64,000 nt of DNA from Saccharina japonica (lineage: Eukaryota > Sar > Phaeophyceae > Laminariales > Laminariaceae). Location: contig MEHQ01002936.1 of the NCBI GenBank assembly GCA_008828725.1, forward strand, positions 62,001 to 126,000, written 5' to 3'. Shown one piece after another: positions 22,726 to 33,443 of this stretch (the stretch's first letter is position 1; each line of letters starts with the position of its first letter). Position numbers and translations under genes: made by a program. A model generated the notes under the pieces. The model saw nothing but the letters and a program-made list of their open reading frames with translations. It was not told the DNA's origin and searched no databases.

Positions 22726-23505
22726 GAGGACGAGTGTGTGCCCGTGTCTTTTGTCTTGTCACGAACACCTGCTGTGACCGTTGTCCACATACATACATGC
22801 ACAACATGCGTGCAGGTGCGCTGTTGTTGTGCCCGCTGTTGTTGACAGCCTGTTGTCACGACGCAGCAAGCAAGTCTCAAGAATCGAGTCGCTGTGAGCT
22901 GCTGCTGCTGCTGCTGTGCTAAACTTGCTGTTGATGTGACAGCCTGTTATCACGACGGTCGCAAGGATCGATTCGCTGTCTGTGCAGAGGTGCAGCAGCT
23001 GCGGCTGTGGAATATTGCCGCTATTTCTATGAGCACACCGTCACCCTTCCACGAACACCTGCTGCTGTGCCCGCTCTTGACAACAACAACAAGCTGTTAC
23101 CACGACGCAAGCCACCCGCGACGCAAGCCAGCCGTGAGGATCGATTCGCTGTGCGAGCTGCTGTGCGGTATCGTCGCTGTTATCACTACGCAACAGGAAG
23201 CAGGTCACAAAGATTGATTCGCTGTGCAGAGCCGCTGCAGCTGCTGCTGCCGCCGCTGTGAAAAAAAAAATAGTCACCTTTTCTACCAAGTATAATAATA
23301 TTGCACAACGAGCTCCTGCTGCTGCTGTGCAGGTATCGTCGCCGTTATAACGACGCTTTACAACCTACTGTTATCACGAGCAAGCCAGCCACATCGCGAC
23401 ACAAGCCAGCCGTGCGGATCGATTCGCTGTGCGAGCTGCTGTGCGGTCTCGTCGCTCTTATTATCACTACGCAAGCAGGTCGCAAAGATCGATTCGCTGT
23501 GCAGA

Positions 23506-23543
<38 letters not shown>

Positions 23544-23600
23544 GAAATAACTTATCGTAACTTCTTCTATGAGCACAACGAGCGTTGTCCCTGTTCTTTG
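22565..23600. repeat. CTG-bearing degenerate minisatellite
   Basis: Repeated blocks have the core GATCGATTCGCTGTG (22677, 22970, 23140, 23212, 23418, 23489, with variants) followed by a run of CTG or GCT triplets, and spacers reading GTTATCACGACG and CACGAACACCTGCTGTG. The pure triplet runs at 22691-22724 and 23509-23542 hold about 11 copies each. Unit length varies from about 75 to 290 bases. Translations are Cys- or Ser/Gln-rich and are artefacts. Confidence 0.75.
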
Positions 23601-23677
23601 ATTGCGTGTGTGATTCGGTGTGATGCAGATCTTTGTTTTCAGGAGGGGGGGGGTTCAACGCTTTCGTTTTGGGCATT

Positions 23678-23825
23678 AGCCAAAAATAGGTATACCTGCG
23701 CACTTTGAGCCATTTATAGGTACACTGCGTAATGTACACCGCAAACGGCTTCCTGGCCCGCCTGATATTGGGATTGCGCTGCATTGTACCTACAAATGGC
23801 TTGAAGTGTGCAGGTACACCTATTA
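23678..23825 (+). mobile_element. Fold-back MITE, copy 1
   Basis: A 148-base element whose ends are inverted repeats of about 40 bases (AATAGGTNTACCTGCNCACTT then NNAGCCATTTNTAGGTACA). The same family lies in opposite orientation at 24257-24407, and a fragment at about 23850-23893. No coding capacity. Target duplication not clear. Confidence 0.8.
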
Positions 23826-24256
23826 ATATTGGGTACCTATTTTACGTATCACCTATTTTTGGCTTCAAGCGTACCTACAAATGGGTCGAACGATCAGTTT
23901 TTGGCAACTGAAATAATATAGACAGACGGCCACACCAGATGCCGGGGGTGTCAACAGCCGACCGTTCCTGTCAATGAGATGTTATATTATTAGTCGTTTG
24001 GGCCACATGCCTTTAACCCCTTAAGAACAGGCCCCACGTATTTGGGGACAAACTACTTGGAATTAGTGTGGTTTTTGTTTTTGAGTTCTGAATGGGTTGA
24101 TGGGTGTGATCGTGATGCAGAGAAACAGCAATGACGATTGTTTCCATGCCATTATGCTGAAAATACGATAGACACATACTGTGGTGCAGTATATAGTAGA
24201 AGAAACTTTGGTACATACAAGGGGCTTCGCCGGCGGCCTGGACGGCTGAGTAGACG

Positions 24257-24407
24257 AGAATAGGTGCACCTACGCCCTTTGAGCCATTTGTAGGTACAAA
24301 ATGGAGCGCAGGCCCGATATCAGGCGGGCCAGAAAGACGTTTCCGGTGGACATTACGCAGTGTACCTATAAATGGATCAAAGTGCGTAGGTATACCTATT
24401 TTTGGCT
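24257..24407 (-). mobile_element. Fold-back MITE, copy 2, inverted
   Basis: Reverse complement of the element at 23678-23825 over its whole length, including the central GGCCCGCCTGATAT segment. The two copies are 430 bases apart and could themselves pair as a large inverted repeat. Confidence 0.8.
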
Positions 24408-25111
24408 CGTGCCCTTTCTTTTTTGTTTATTGTGCTTTTTGCCGTTGTGTCCGTGTTTTCTACTGTACCCTGTTGTGCGTGTTCGACCCCATCTTCTTTA
24501 GATAGGTCGCTTTCTTTCTCGCAGGGTTAGGGTTTTTTGTGGGCGTCTTTTTTCGATAGAGCGCGCTTTCTCGCAGTGTTAGCTTGTTTTTGTGGGCGTA
24601 TTCGCGCACGGTGTGGGGGGGGGGGGTTATGCGCGAGTTGCGTACGTTTTCCTTTGCGAGTCGACGGTGTTGTGATGCAGCGTAGTTTCCTCCTTTGTTT
24701 GGCGCGTTTGCTCCATGCACTTGCTCGGGGGCGGCGGTTCGGGGACTCGTGTGCGCGTCTGGCTTTTCTCCTCCCAATGCCCGTGTCGTCACCGTGTTTT
24801 CCTGTTTTTTTTCCGCGTGGGGTCCCCCGTCTTCACCTGGGCACCGACTTCCGGTTGTGCTTCTGCCGTTGATTTGTTGTTTTTGTTATTATTATTATCT
24901 TTGCCATCCGACAATGTGCAGCATGATCTTCAGCGTTGATCACTCATACAATTCCCAAAAGCAGAAAACCACGGAAACCAAGGAAACCTATCGTACAGTC
25001 TAACACCCTTCTATGTCTGCTTCCCGCCAAGATTTATCCACAATACTCCATTTGTTGTCCTTGCTCCCTCCTTCTTCCCAATATGCACTCTTTACGTTCA
25101 ATTCTTAAGTC
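24408..25111. other. T-rich region, possible LINE 3' flank
   Basis: Plus strand is T/G-rich. A block of about 40 bases is repeated in tandem (24507-24548 and 24560-24602, GCnCTTTCTCGCAGnGTTAG... TTTTTGTGGGCGT). It lies downstream of the LINE stop codon on the minus strand and may include its 3' untranslated region. No gene. Confidence 0.4.
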
Positions 25112-25668
25112 CTAAGCCGCATCCAAGCTCCATCCCCACGCCATCGGTGTGGGTCTGTCAGCCCCCCCCCCCCTGCTCCTCCCTCGCTTCCTGGCGGCCC
25201 CTGAGCTGAAGTTTGAAGCGTGAAACCCTCCTGGAAATGGCGACCTGTGTGGTCACCGAGACAATTTGCAACAGGCGTTATTTCACCACCCCTTTCCTAG
25301 CCATCGACCCACCGTCCCTCCCCCCCACAACACTAGCAGCCAGCTGGTGGATGAAAGTGCTGCCCTCTACCCCGAGACGCCCAAAGCTTTCCACCACTAA
25401 AGTGGTAAGTTTGTGACTCCGTTCGTCGAAGGACACATGTCCCGGACGAGCGTAGTGTTGGCGTTTGCGCGCCTCGGAGGTAGAGGCAGCTGATCCATCG
25501 TGATCAGCACTGCCTCCTCGCAGGTGTACCTGCGCTTGAGGGTCAGCATGGGTGACGTCCAGCAGGATGGACTTCTCCCTGTACTCCCTGTTTTGGAGCG
25601 TCCCGGAGACCTCCTCTCCTGACTACAATGTCCATCCGCAGATTTCGGTCTACAGTGAACGGTTCGCC

Positions 25669-26650
25669 CACGGATCTACATTATTTGACTTTTTCGTGGC
25701 GTCGTGTCGCGACGTGTATGCGCGACACGCCGTGACACATGCGCGACGCGCGTGTGTCGCGTAACGCGCGTTCGCGTTACGTGTCGCGTCGCGACGCGAC
25801 GCGTGTTTTCGGAAAACCGATTCGAACCGGATGGCAAGGTTAAACGCCTCTATTGACCATAACGGCATGTTTGGGTCTAAAGCGTGCTGTTTATATGTGG
25901 GTTCCGAGCCACAACCACAGCACACGGGGTGACGTGATTTCAAGGTGTAAAACATTGTTGTGAAGAATAACCACTACACCAGCGCCCCTGCCAAAAAGAC
26001 AGGTCCCATCAGGATATGATCCCATAAGAGCCTTCTGGTTAAAAACCGTGAGGAGCGAAGCGACGAACCACCCTTACCGGTGCAGGCCGAAGCGCAAGGT
26101 CTACCCTGATCCCACAGTAATACCGGCCAGTAAACCTGGAGACTACACGTCCCCTCCTAAAAAGATGATCTACGTGAACCTCGTCACGCTCGTCGCGGCA
26201 GGTGTCGCGGCAGGTGTCCGGCGTCGCGACGCGTCGCGGCTGCCGACGCGCGCGGTCGCGACACTTGCCGCGACACCTGCCGCGACACCTGCCGCGACGC
26301 CGCGACCTTGCCGCGACACCTGCCGCGACACCTGCCGCGACACCTGCCGCGACACCTGCCGCGACACGCTCGCGACATGCGCGACATCCGTCGCGACCGC
26401 GACACTGCCGCGACACCTGCCGCGACACCTGCCGCGACACCCGCAACACCTCGCGACACCTGCCGCGACACCTGCCGCGACACCTGTCGCGACACTAACC
26501 GCGACACACGCCGCGACACGCGTCGCGACATGTCGCGACATGCCGCGACGCGTCGCGGCATGCCGCATAGGGCCGCGACAGTTGCCGCGACGCGTGCCGC
26601 GACGCGTCGCGAGACACGTGTCGCGAAAAAGGACAAATAAGTACATCCCT
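25669..26650. mobile_element. Mutator-like TIR element inserted in the LINE, 9-bp target duplication
   Basis: The LINE reading frame is split exactly here, with CGGTTCGCC repeated at 25660-25668 and 26651-26659. Removing the insert and one copy restores SGEPFTVDR in the LINE. The ends are imperfect inverted repeats of about 27 bases: left GGATCTACATTATTTGACTT; right, reverse complement, GGGATGTACTTATTTGTCCT. A 9-bp duplication is the signature of the Mutator (MULE) superfamily. No transposase is visible. The interior holds TCGCGA-rich DNA, a unique segment at 25830-26185 and a 12-bp array, so it is non-autonomous. Insert and duplication are seen directly; the superfamily is inferred. Confidence 0.82.
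26190..26625. repeat. Twelve-bp minisatellite (CGACACCTGCCG)n
   Basis: Tandem copies of GCCGCGACACCT and variants lie within the TIR element, with TCGCGACA palindromes at the right edge. Because the period is divisible by three, all frames stay open and translate as repeated GVAA, RCRG or TPAA, giving frames up to 209 residues. These should not be called genes. A related TCGCG-rich, partly palindromic stretch is at 25695-25812. Confidence 0.92.
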
Positions 26651-27395
26651 CGGTTCGCCGCTCTCTCTGGTGTGTGAGATGTCCAGACGCTTCAACGTGC
26701 GGGACATCGCGTGGACGAGCGGCTGATGTTGGTTCACTTGGCACCTGCCCTGGGACAGATGCGTGCGTGGCGGGTGTCCACGTTGACTGCATCGCAGCAG
26801 GGGCACCTCACTGCTACGTGCTCCTCGATCCCAATGAAACGTCTTCCCATGCCCACGAACTCTGCGGCGGGTATGACACGTAGTGAATCCGTTGGTCTTG
26901 CCCGAAGGCATGCCGTGGCTCCTGCCCCCTGTAGACTCCTATAGCGAGCCTTGGCGAAGGCCTTAGTCTCGGTCCCCCCCAGCGGGTCGCCTGGTCCGGG
27001 GGGGCGAGCCGTCTCCGGTAGCTCCTCCAGCGAAGCAGTGTGGGCAGCGTGCCGGCCCTGATTCACCAGCTTGCCCAGCTTCTGTTGGACGTTTCGTGAG
27101 TTGGTGGTTACGGCGTCATGCGCCGCCAGCATGTCGGCCTCTGGGGGCAGGTCCCCCTCTGCCCCGAAGAGCCCATACCAGCCAAGATTCAGGGACGATG
27201 CCCGCCATCTCTTCCTTGGTCACCCCCCATTGTCGCGGATCTCCCGCAAGCTTGATCTCCCGCAAGCTTGATCCAAGCTGAGCAATGATGCTCGATCCTG
27301 GGAGCCCCCTCCTCCTTTGATTCCGAGCGGGCCAGTGAGGTCTGCTAGAACCTCCGGCAGGATCCCCACCCTGCTCCCAGATTGAGGCAGACATT

Positions 27396-29678
27396 CGCCT
27401 CGCTTCTGTTGTTATTGTTGGTACCGCTCCGTGTTTGTTTTACAGGCCCTTTTATGATGTACCTTGCTGGTGCTTTTTGCACACGCACATCGTCTTCCAG
27501 CGTGTCTTTCCGGTGGCCTGCTTTTGTCATGGCGCGGCATTTTTCGTTAATAACCAAAACACAACGAACAACAAACGCCTCTGCTTCTTGCGTTTCGATG
27601 GGCTTCCTTACTCGGACGCAGTGGTCATGCTGCTGTCTATACTGTTCACCTTCTTTGTGTCTGCATCCTTTGGGCGTGCATTCATACGGCATTATTTATG
27701 TTTCCCCCCCGTTTTTTCCTGTCTTCTTGCACCATTTCACACATACATGTAGTATGTGGCCATTCGGCTATTCGCCAAGGTCGAAAATATTTCGACCTTC
27801 CGGAAGGTGTATACTTGAAAAGGTAGTCCCCTGATTTATCTGTGTACCCGGAAAGGTCGTAATCATTTCAACCTTCCCGAGGTCAGTGCCTTAGTCAAGG
27901 TCGGACCTAGAGTCATGACTACGCTTAGCGGGGACTGAGCCTTAGCGTGGTTGGTACCCTGAAGATTGTCAACCTTATCGATGTTGCTTTCATATACCCG
28001 TAAGATTGGTGGCATTGTTGGCGTTGTTGTAACCGTTACAAGGAATCTAAGCACGACGCCTCTTCGGCATTTAACAGGAGATACTCGAGGAAATACTGCT
28101 TCATGCATTATTTGTTTTCTCAACCCACGCAAAAATAGTTTGACAGACAGCCTTGACGCTTGACAAACTTCACTCATGATCGTCAACAGACATCTTTGCT
28201 CGTGAGTAGTCCGCCTTGTGCCATAGCCTCCCCGGAATTACGTCACTGGGACCGGCGTGCATCTGCCCTGCACGCGGCTGATATCTTGGGGATCCCTCAT
28301 CCCTGGCCTCTCAGAGCTCCCACTTCGAACACCGCCTCCGTTCATTACTTGCTCATGCTATCTCTCTTTGTTCCCTATATACTTTAGTTGGCGAGAGGCT
28401 TCTTCTTCTTTCAGTTTTGGGTTCGTTCGTGTATGTGCCCAGACAGCACGGCAGCGCGGGCGAGCCCGGCGCCATCGCGGGTATGGGAGGGCGCTGGCTA
28501 GTAGAGGGGCGGTCAGAAGGAGCGAGGTCACCTTTTTCGTGGCTAGGCGTGGCGTGTCCAGCGAGACACGAGGGAAGCATGAAGGCGCTTTGTCTGCGTT
28601 GCTGCTGCAGCATGTCGGAAAATATAAGGGACGTTTGTTCCTGTAAAATAAAATTCAAGTGGTGCTTAATTCTCGGAACAAATAGGATTTAAAGAGAAAC
28701 CCCGGCAGATTGAACACCATCATGATGGAGCGGGCGAACGAGGGCCACGGTGAGCACCGGGCTTCATGCGAGGCGAGCCACGGGGCTCACTGGGGCAGAG
28801 AGGCAGTAGAGCTCGATCCGGACCGAATCGATGGCGACGCGATCGCGGAGAGACGGGGAGCATCAAGTCTGACAGAACGCGAAAGACGCCAAAACTTTTT
28901 GTTTGTTTTTTGCGGCGCAATGGGTCCGATGGGGTGTTTGTTCTTTTTTTCGAGTACGAGTACGTACGAGTATACTCGTATGAGTACGAGTACGTACGAG
29001 TATACTCGTATGTACGTACGTACAAATGTGTACGTCTTTCTTCTTTCTCAGTTTTGTTGATTTCCTGTTTTTCGTACTTCACAACTTGACGACCGAGCTG
29101 TGCTTTGCTTTCTCTTTCATACATACAAAGTACGAAGTAATATATATCACCGTTCGTTGTTGTTGTACTGCCACACATACTCACGAAGGCACAAATTACA
29201 CCCACCACAGCAGGCAGCGCAGCGCCGTGCTGTGAGCCGTGTTGCTGTGCTTTCTCTTTCGATCATACAGCTTCTTTGTTGTCCTGGAGCATGGAGCTAA
29301 TGTGCATCCCGAGCATGTTTTGCATGCATGTCAAGTCCGCCGTTTCTTCCCTGTGCACCATGAACCTCTTACCATGAACCTCTTGGCATTTTCAAGTCGG
29401 TGCTTTTGCTTGCACTATACATCATGGGCCTCTTCTGCCCCTTTCCTTGCGCGAGCGTAGCGGGCGGCGTCATCCGCCCGCGGAGCGGAGCCTTTGTATA
29501 CATACAGTGGCATATCTAGTTGTTTTAAGGCGGTGGCGCTTCCCGGACATGAACACGGACAAGTGTGGAACAAGCCAGGGGCGCTGCGGCTCATTTCGAC
29601 ACGGAAAAACAACTCTAACTCGAACTAACCAGTGGCCAGCATCGCCGGATAGTGAAGAATGTGCCTCCATGGTGCACC
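27396..29678. other. No gene recognised; T-rich spacer with palindromes
   Basis: No domain found. A small hairpin (AAGGTCGAAAATATTTCGACCTT) lies at about 27779-27801. A block of CG-rich sequence at 28430-28620 has no RNA-gene signature that I can recognise. Confidence 0.4.
28952..29024. repeat. Tandem, palindromic GTACGAGTATACTCGTA block
   Basis: A unit of about 33 bases (GAGTACGAGTACGTACGAGT then ATACTCGTAT) occurs twice in a row and runs into (TACG)n. Each unit holds the palindrome TACGAGTATACTCGTA. Similar motifs recur at 30240-30283, 31428-31465, 37312-37335 and, as TACTC/GAGTA, at 61310-61620. Confidence 0.8.
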
Positions 29679-29941
29679 TGTCATGGTATTCATGGTATCC
29701 CCGTTTCCCCTCTATTGTTGAGGTGGCGTGTTTCGATGAAACCGCATCGAGCAAATAATATTGTCCGCCCTTTCTCAGAATTCTCTGAGCATAGGACAGC
29801 GTGTATAAAATAAGACATCGAACATCAAACTGTGAGTAACTGAGTTGCGTCTCGTCTCAAACCTGCACGGTAGTCGGGTTGCCCCATACCGCATTTGTAG
29901 CTACGTACCTAACCTCCCCAGGCATCCAATACGTTTATACA
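29679..29941 (+). repeat. 5' LTR (candidate)
   Basis: Matches 36314-36581 at high identity with small indels (for example the A/ACA at TTTCGATGAAACC). Includes an AT-rich GTGTATAAAATAAG segment that could serve as TATA or poly(A) signal. Begins TGTCATGG and ends TTTATACA. Confidence 0.7.
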
Positions 29942-29956
29942 TGGCGTCGGCGACAG
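29942..29956 (+). promoter_or_regulatory. Candidate primer-binding site
   Basis: TGGCGTCGGCGACAG begins immediately after the terminal CA of the left LTR. Starting with TGG, it would pair with the CCA end of a tRNA. The tRNA species cannot be told from this window. Confidence 0.4.
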
Positions 29957-30078
29957 ACACGTGAGACTCGATCGCGCTTGGTTGCTCTCTTTGCGAGCTT
30001 GACTTTCCATACGCTCGGCAGTATCCCTTGCTTATTTTTCCCTTGATTTTTCTCGTTTTCCGTACGTACGAGTAATAA

Positions 30079-30934
30079 GGCCATATCTTACGGATGGGTT
30101 CTGAAAACTGAAAATGAACGTTTTTTTCGAGCGTCAAAACCAATTGAGAATTTTTCAGTTGGCTATCTTATCATGACCCAAGAATTGAAAATGATTTCTG
30201 GGCAGCAAGTTGTGACAAAAAGTGTACAGCAGCAGCAGTACGAGGAACGGTACTACTCGTACGAGTACTCGTATATACTCGTCGTACGCGAAAGCGCCTC
30301 CGAACTATTTCGCTGCCGCCCTGGACTACGGGTGATCGACGTGTTCTTCGTCGCACCGGAGCACGCAGCGCAGAAGCATTGTACCCGGCGGTGGCCGGGA
30401 CAACGGAAAACACGACGGAGGGGTGTCGTTAAAAGTTGTGTTTTCCTCCTCCCTGTCTGTGTTCCTCGTTTAGTCGCAGCCTATAGGTCGCAGCTGCAAG
30501 GGCAGTTGAAAGGCTCTCGTGGCCGACACCATCACAATCCGATCCCATCGCATTGTGGTGATGTCTGAGGCACGCGCGGGTGGGGAGCGTGGCACAGCAA
30601 GCAGCAGCAGCAGTACACCTGTGTTGCTGCTTGCTTGGCAACAGACGCGGCTCGTACTCAACTGCAGCTGCCAGCTGCTGTTTGCGGTACATTTGTACGC
30701 GTGTTGCCTCCAACGATGTGTGGAAACCCATATATTCCAAATCCAATCGCCAGTTTCAATCGTGATCTCGATCGGAAATGGGGCCCCATTTCCGAGTGGA
30801 GGCCGACTTGAAAGTGATAATTGAAAAACTTGATCGGAAATGGGCCCACTTTCAACCCCGTAAGAGAGCCAATCGGTTTTGAAAACTGAAAACGTTCATT
30901 TTCAGTTTTCAGAACCCATCCGTAAGAGATGGCC
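30079..30934. mobile_element. TIR element (possibly PIF/Harbinger-like) inside the LTR element
   Basis: Terminal inverted repeats of about 45 bases start GGCCATATCTTACGGATGGG at the left; the right end is the reverse complement with a single mismatch. Weaker symmetry continues inwards. Flanking triplets are TAA and TAT, close to but not a perfect TWA target duplication. The 856-bp interior has CAGCAG runs and a perfect palindrome GGAAATGGGGCCCCATTTCC at about 30774-30793, and no transposase. Confidence 0.8.
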
Positions 30935-30976
30935 TATAGCTGATTTTGTTTTCCTCATCCCGGATTTTCTTTGCCG

Positions 30977-31339
30977 ATGAGCTCCTCTGACGATGAGGTT
31001 TCTCCTTCGGACATGCAAGCATCCGTCGTATCCCACGAGCCTTGCCCAGACGCGGTAGTGGTCGCAGCTCCATTAGGGACCGGCTGCGACAACAGTAGCG
31101 ATGATAGCTTCGTCGCACCTGCAGAAGCACCACGCCTTCTGACAGGTCGTAGCCCTGACTTGCTCGACCACCTGACCGAAATTCGAGACGTAACTCGCAA
31201 ATTTGGCCTGGTAGACAGCTCCCACAGCCTTCCCAGGCTCGCTCGATTTGAGCACAATCCCTTCCGCTTGCGAGCGCGCTGCTGCCCCTTCGCTCGACCC
31301 CGGCCTGACCCCCCCCCCCAGCCGTACGTGTTGATGTAG
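30977..31339 (+). pseudogene. N-terminal gag-region ORF, Ser/Asp-rich
   Basis: The frame opens with ATG at 30977 (MSSSDDEVSPSDMQASVV) and runs 121 residues, acidic and Ser-rich first, basic later. It follows the 5' LTR and the inserted TIR element. No domain recognised. Its orientation and place suggest the start of the gag-like protein of the LTR element, but it stops before the next frame begins. Confidence 0.4.
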
Positions 31340-31598
31340 CTCCAGCCTCGTGCGCTGGCGTAGCTACAGTCTCGTGCAGTACTGTTGACACAGCCCCGTG
31401 CTGGCATTGCGTCGGATTTAGACAGCAGTACGAGTATGTATTTTGTACAAGTATGTACTCGTATCATGTCCCAGCTCGTATCAGCATCGAGTATGTTGAC
31501 CTGCTCTGAGGCCCTGCGAATACTGGGATCAGTATAGATTATTCCACCTCGGATTCTCTTTCGTATCCAGTATCTGACTGCAGCTGTACGCGCACTAT

Positions 31599-32787
31599 GT
31601 GATAGACATGCTGACCTGTTCCTCAAGTGAGCCTGCCACTACTCACATGGCGAATGCCACCCCGACGCCACGGCCAGGTCTGCATGATGTTGCAGCTCTG
31701 GGCGCGGAAGTCCCTTCGACACCGATTACGCGGCCACGCGCAATCGACGTCGAAGCGATGGATGGTGGAAACTCGTACGGAAACCGCGACACTCCAAGCC
31801 GTGGACGTCTCTCTGACGACACCGTTCACGCTGCAACGCATGATCGATGGCGAATCGGTGGATGGTGACCAATCGCACCAAAACCGCGAAACATCACCAC
31901 ACACCACAGCCCGCTCGCCTCCGAATCAAGCATTCGAGTCCGAGCGCGCTCTGCTCTCTAGCCCCCGCGATAGCTTCTTGCTCGTGTCAGCCCTCGGGCC
32001 AGTGACCCCCGACGCTATCGCCGTGAGCCAGAGCAGCAGCAGTCACACCCCACCGATGTTGGTTCTCGAACCCTCGTCCGTGGAGGCCACTGCTGTCACC
32101 GTGGCGACCGTAGCTCGCCACGCCTCCCCGACAAGGACTGATCAGCTCTCACAAGGTCGGGAAAATCGTACCAGTATGAATTTTCCTGAAATCTGTGACC
32201 AGCTGATTTCTCCCGGGACCTCGACTGCAGCAGCCTCGAGACCTCCACCAGAGGTATCTCGAGAGCGGCTGCTCAGCTCGCCTGCCCAGGTGGCCTGCCT
32301 ATCAGGCACGGACACCACAGCAGCACCTGCTCCATGTGCACCCTCGGCGCACGCAGCAGTGACGGGTACGAGCCACGCCTCCCCGATAAGGACTGGTCAG
32401 CTCTCACAAGGTCGGGAAAATCGTATGAATTTTCCTGAAACCTGTGACCAGCTGACTTCTCCCCGGACCTCGACTGCCGCAGCCTCGAGACCTCCAACAG
32501 AGGTACCCCACGAGCGGCTGCTCAGCTCGCCTGCCCAGGTGGCCTGCCTATCAGGCACGGGCACCACAGCAGCACCTGCTCCACGTGCACCCCAGGTTCA
32601 CGCAGCAGTGACGGGTACGAGTACTCGCCCATTCGTACAGCAGTACTTTCGATGGCCACTCACGACCCTTCGCTCACGAGTGACGCCCTCAGAGACGTAC
32701 CTTCGCCGCCACGCGGGTCCTCTACCTCTGAGATTATTCTCTCCGGCCCACGAGCATTTTCACCTACCAGCAATCAACCTTCGGTAG
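31599..32787 (+). CDS. Low-complexity ORF with an 84-residue tandem repeat
   Basis: This region has the longest open frame that is not based on short repeats or Ns: 386 residues from 31627. A better N-terminal reading seems to be the frame from 31605 (LTCSSSEPATTHMANATPTP), shifting near 31850. It is rich in Ser, Thr, Pro and Ala. Residues from 32116 to 32620 are two copies of an 83-85-residue unit (HASPnRTnQLSQGRENR, FPEnCDQLnSPnTSTAAASR, ERLLSSPAQVACLSG, AHAAVTGTS) that are 90% alike by eye, with in-frame indels only. This suggests selection, or very recent duplication, at protein level. No known domain. Probably the disordered part of the element's gag-like protein. Confidence 0.5.
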
Positions 32788-33443
32788 GTGCACCGCTCCT
32801 TCTCTCGTAGCGCGACCTGCGTAGCATTACGCGTAAGGCTCGAGCTTGAGCTCGCCATTTTACGCATACTGACAGCCGCGATGCACCCCAAGAGCCCCCT
32901 GCGTTGTTCACATTTTAATCGTCAGAACACTCAGCAGTGGCCCTTTCACTTGAAATTAGTGAACGACGACCAGCAGGCGAGCTTCCACTTATTATTAGTG
33001 TAGACCAGACATCCCGCTCTTTTTCACTTGACTATAGTGCCGATTCCGCTTCGACCACAATTACTGATTGCGCCCCTCCGCGCCCTTCTCCCCCCTCAGT
33101 GTCGCCCGCGCCTTCGCTCCCGCGCTCCTGCCTTTCGGATACTCTTTCATCTCCCCTCTTTTCCCAGATGGCTACCTCCCACGGCACGACCCGATGGATG
33201 ACTTGATGGATTATAAGGGGTCTGGCGACGATGCGACGGCGAAGCCAAGGGGCGGATCGCCCACCCCCCCCAGGGACGACCGCATCGCGGCGCAGGTCCT
33301 CCTAGGGAACTGCTCCGAAGAGCTCACTTGAACAACAGCCGCGGAGAGGCTGTGTGGCCCGACCGCTCGGGACTTGCTGCTTGCGCCGCTGCCTCGCCTC
33401 GTCGGCAGGCTGGAGCCGCGACAACGGACGAGACGACCGATAG
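32788..33443 (+). other. Continuation of gag-like coding in shifting frames
   Basis: Between the two better ORFs, plus-strand frames read MDDLMDYKGSGDDATAKPRG (33196) and then GEAVWPDRSGLAACAAASPR (33345) as plausible protein, in different frames and broken by stops at about 33330 and 33441. Confidence 0.35.

Larger units (their letters stand above)
25112..27395 (-). pseudogene. LINE (non-LTR retrotransposon) ORF2 C-terminal fragment
   Basis: On the minus strand, joined frames give the region downstream of the RT of an algal-type LINE. Between 27395 and 26670 they read TKEEMAGIVPESWLVWALRG, FVGMGRRFIGIEEHVAVRCP and CDAVNVDTRHARICP (a C-P-C-C... H... C zinc-like cluster), then QVNQHQPLVHAMSRTLKRLD. 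After an inserted element, 25668-25112 reads EPFTVDRNLRMDIVVRRGGL, LLDVTHADP, and terminates ADRPTPMAWGWSLDAA with TAG at 25112-25114. Frameshifts lie near 27120, 26740 and 25590. The RT domain itself would be beyond 27395 and is absent, so the copy is 5' truncated, as LINEs often are. Family recognition rests on remembered similarity to mobile-element RT proteins of algae and other protists. Confidence 0.75.

Noticed and set aside
26048..26792. ORFs of 110-209 residues on both strands, for example GVAA or RCRG repeats
   Set aside because: Product of the 12-bp array; every frame is open and none has a domain.
27382..27834. 150-residue ORF with a signal-peptide-like start
   Set aside because: Hydrophobicity follows from T-rich DNA; it overlaps the antisense end of the LINE fragment.
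28430..28620. Structured RNA gene in a GC-rich patch
   Set aside because: No recognisable rRNA, tRNA, snRNA or SRP motif.
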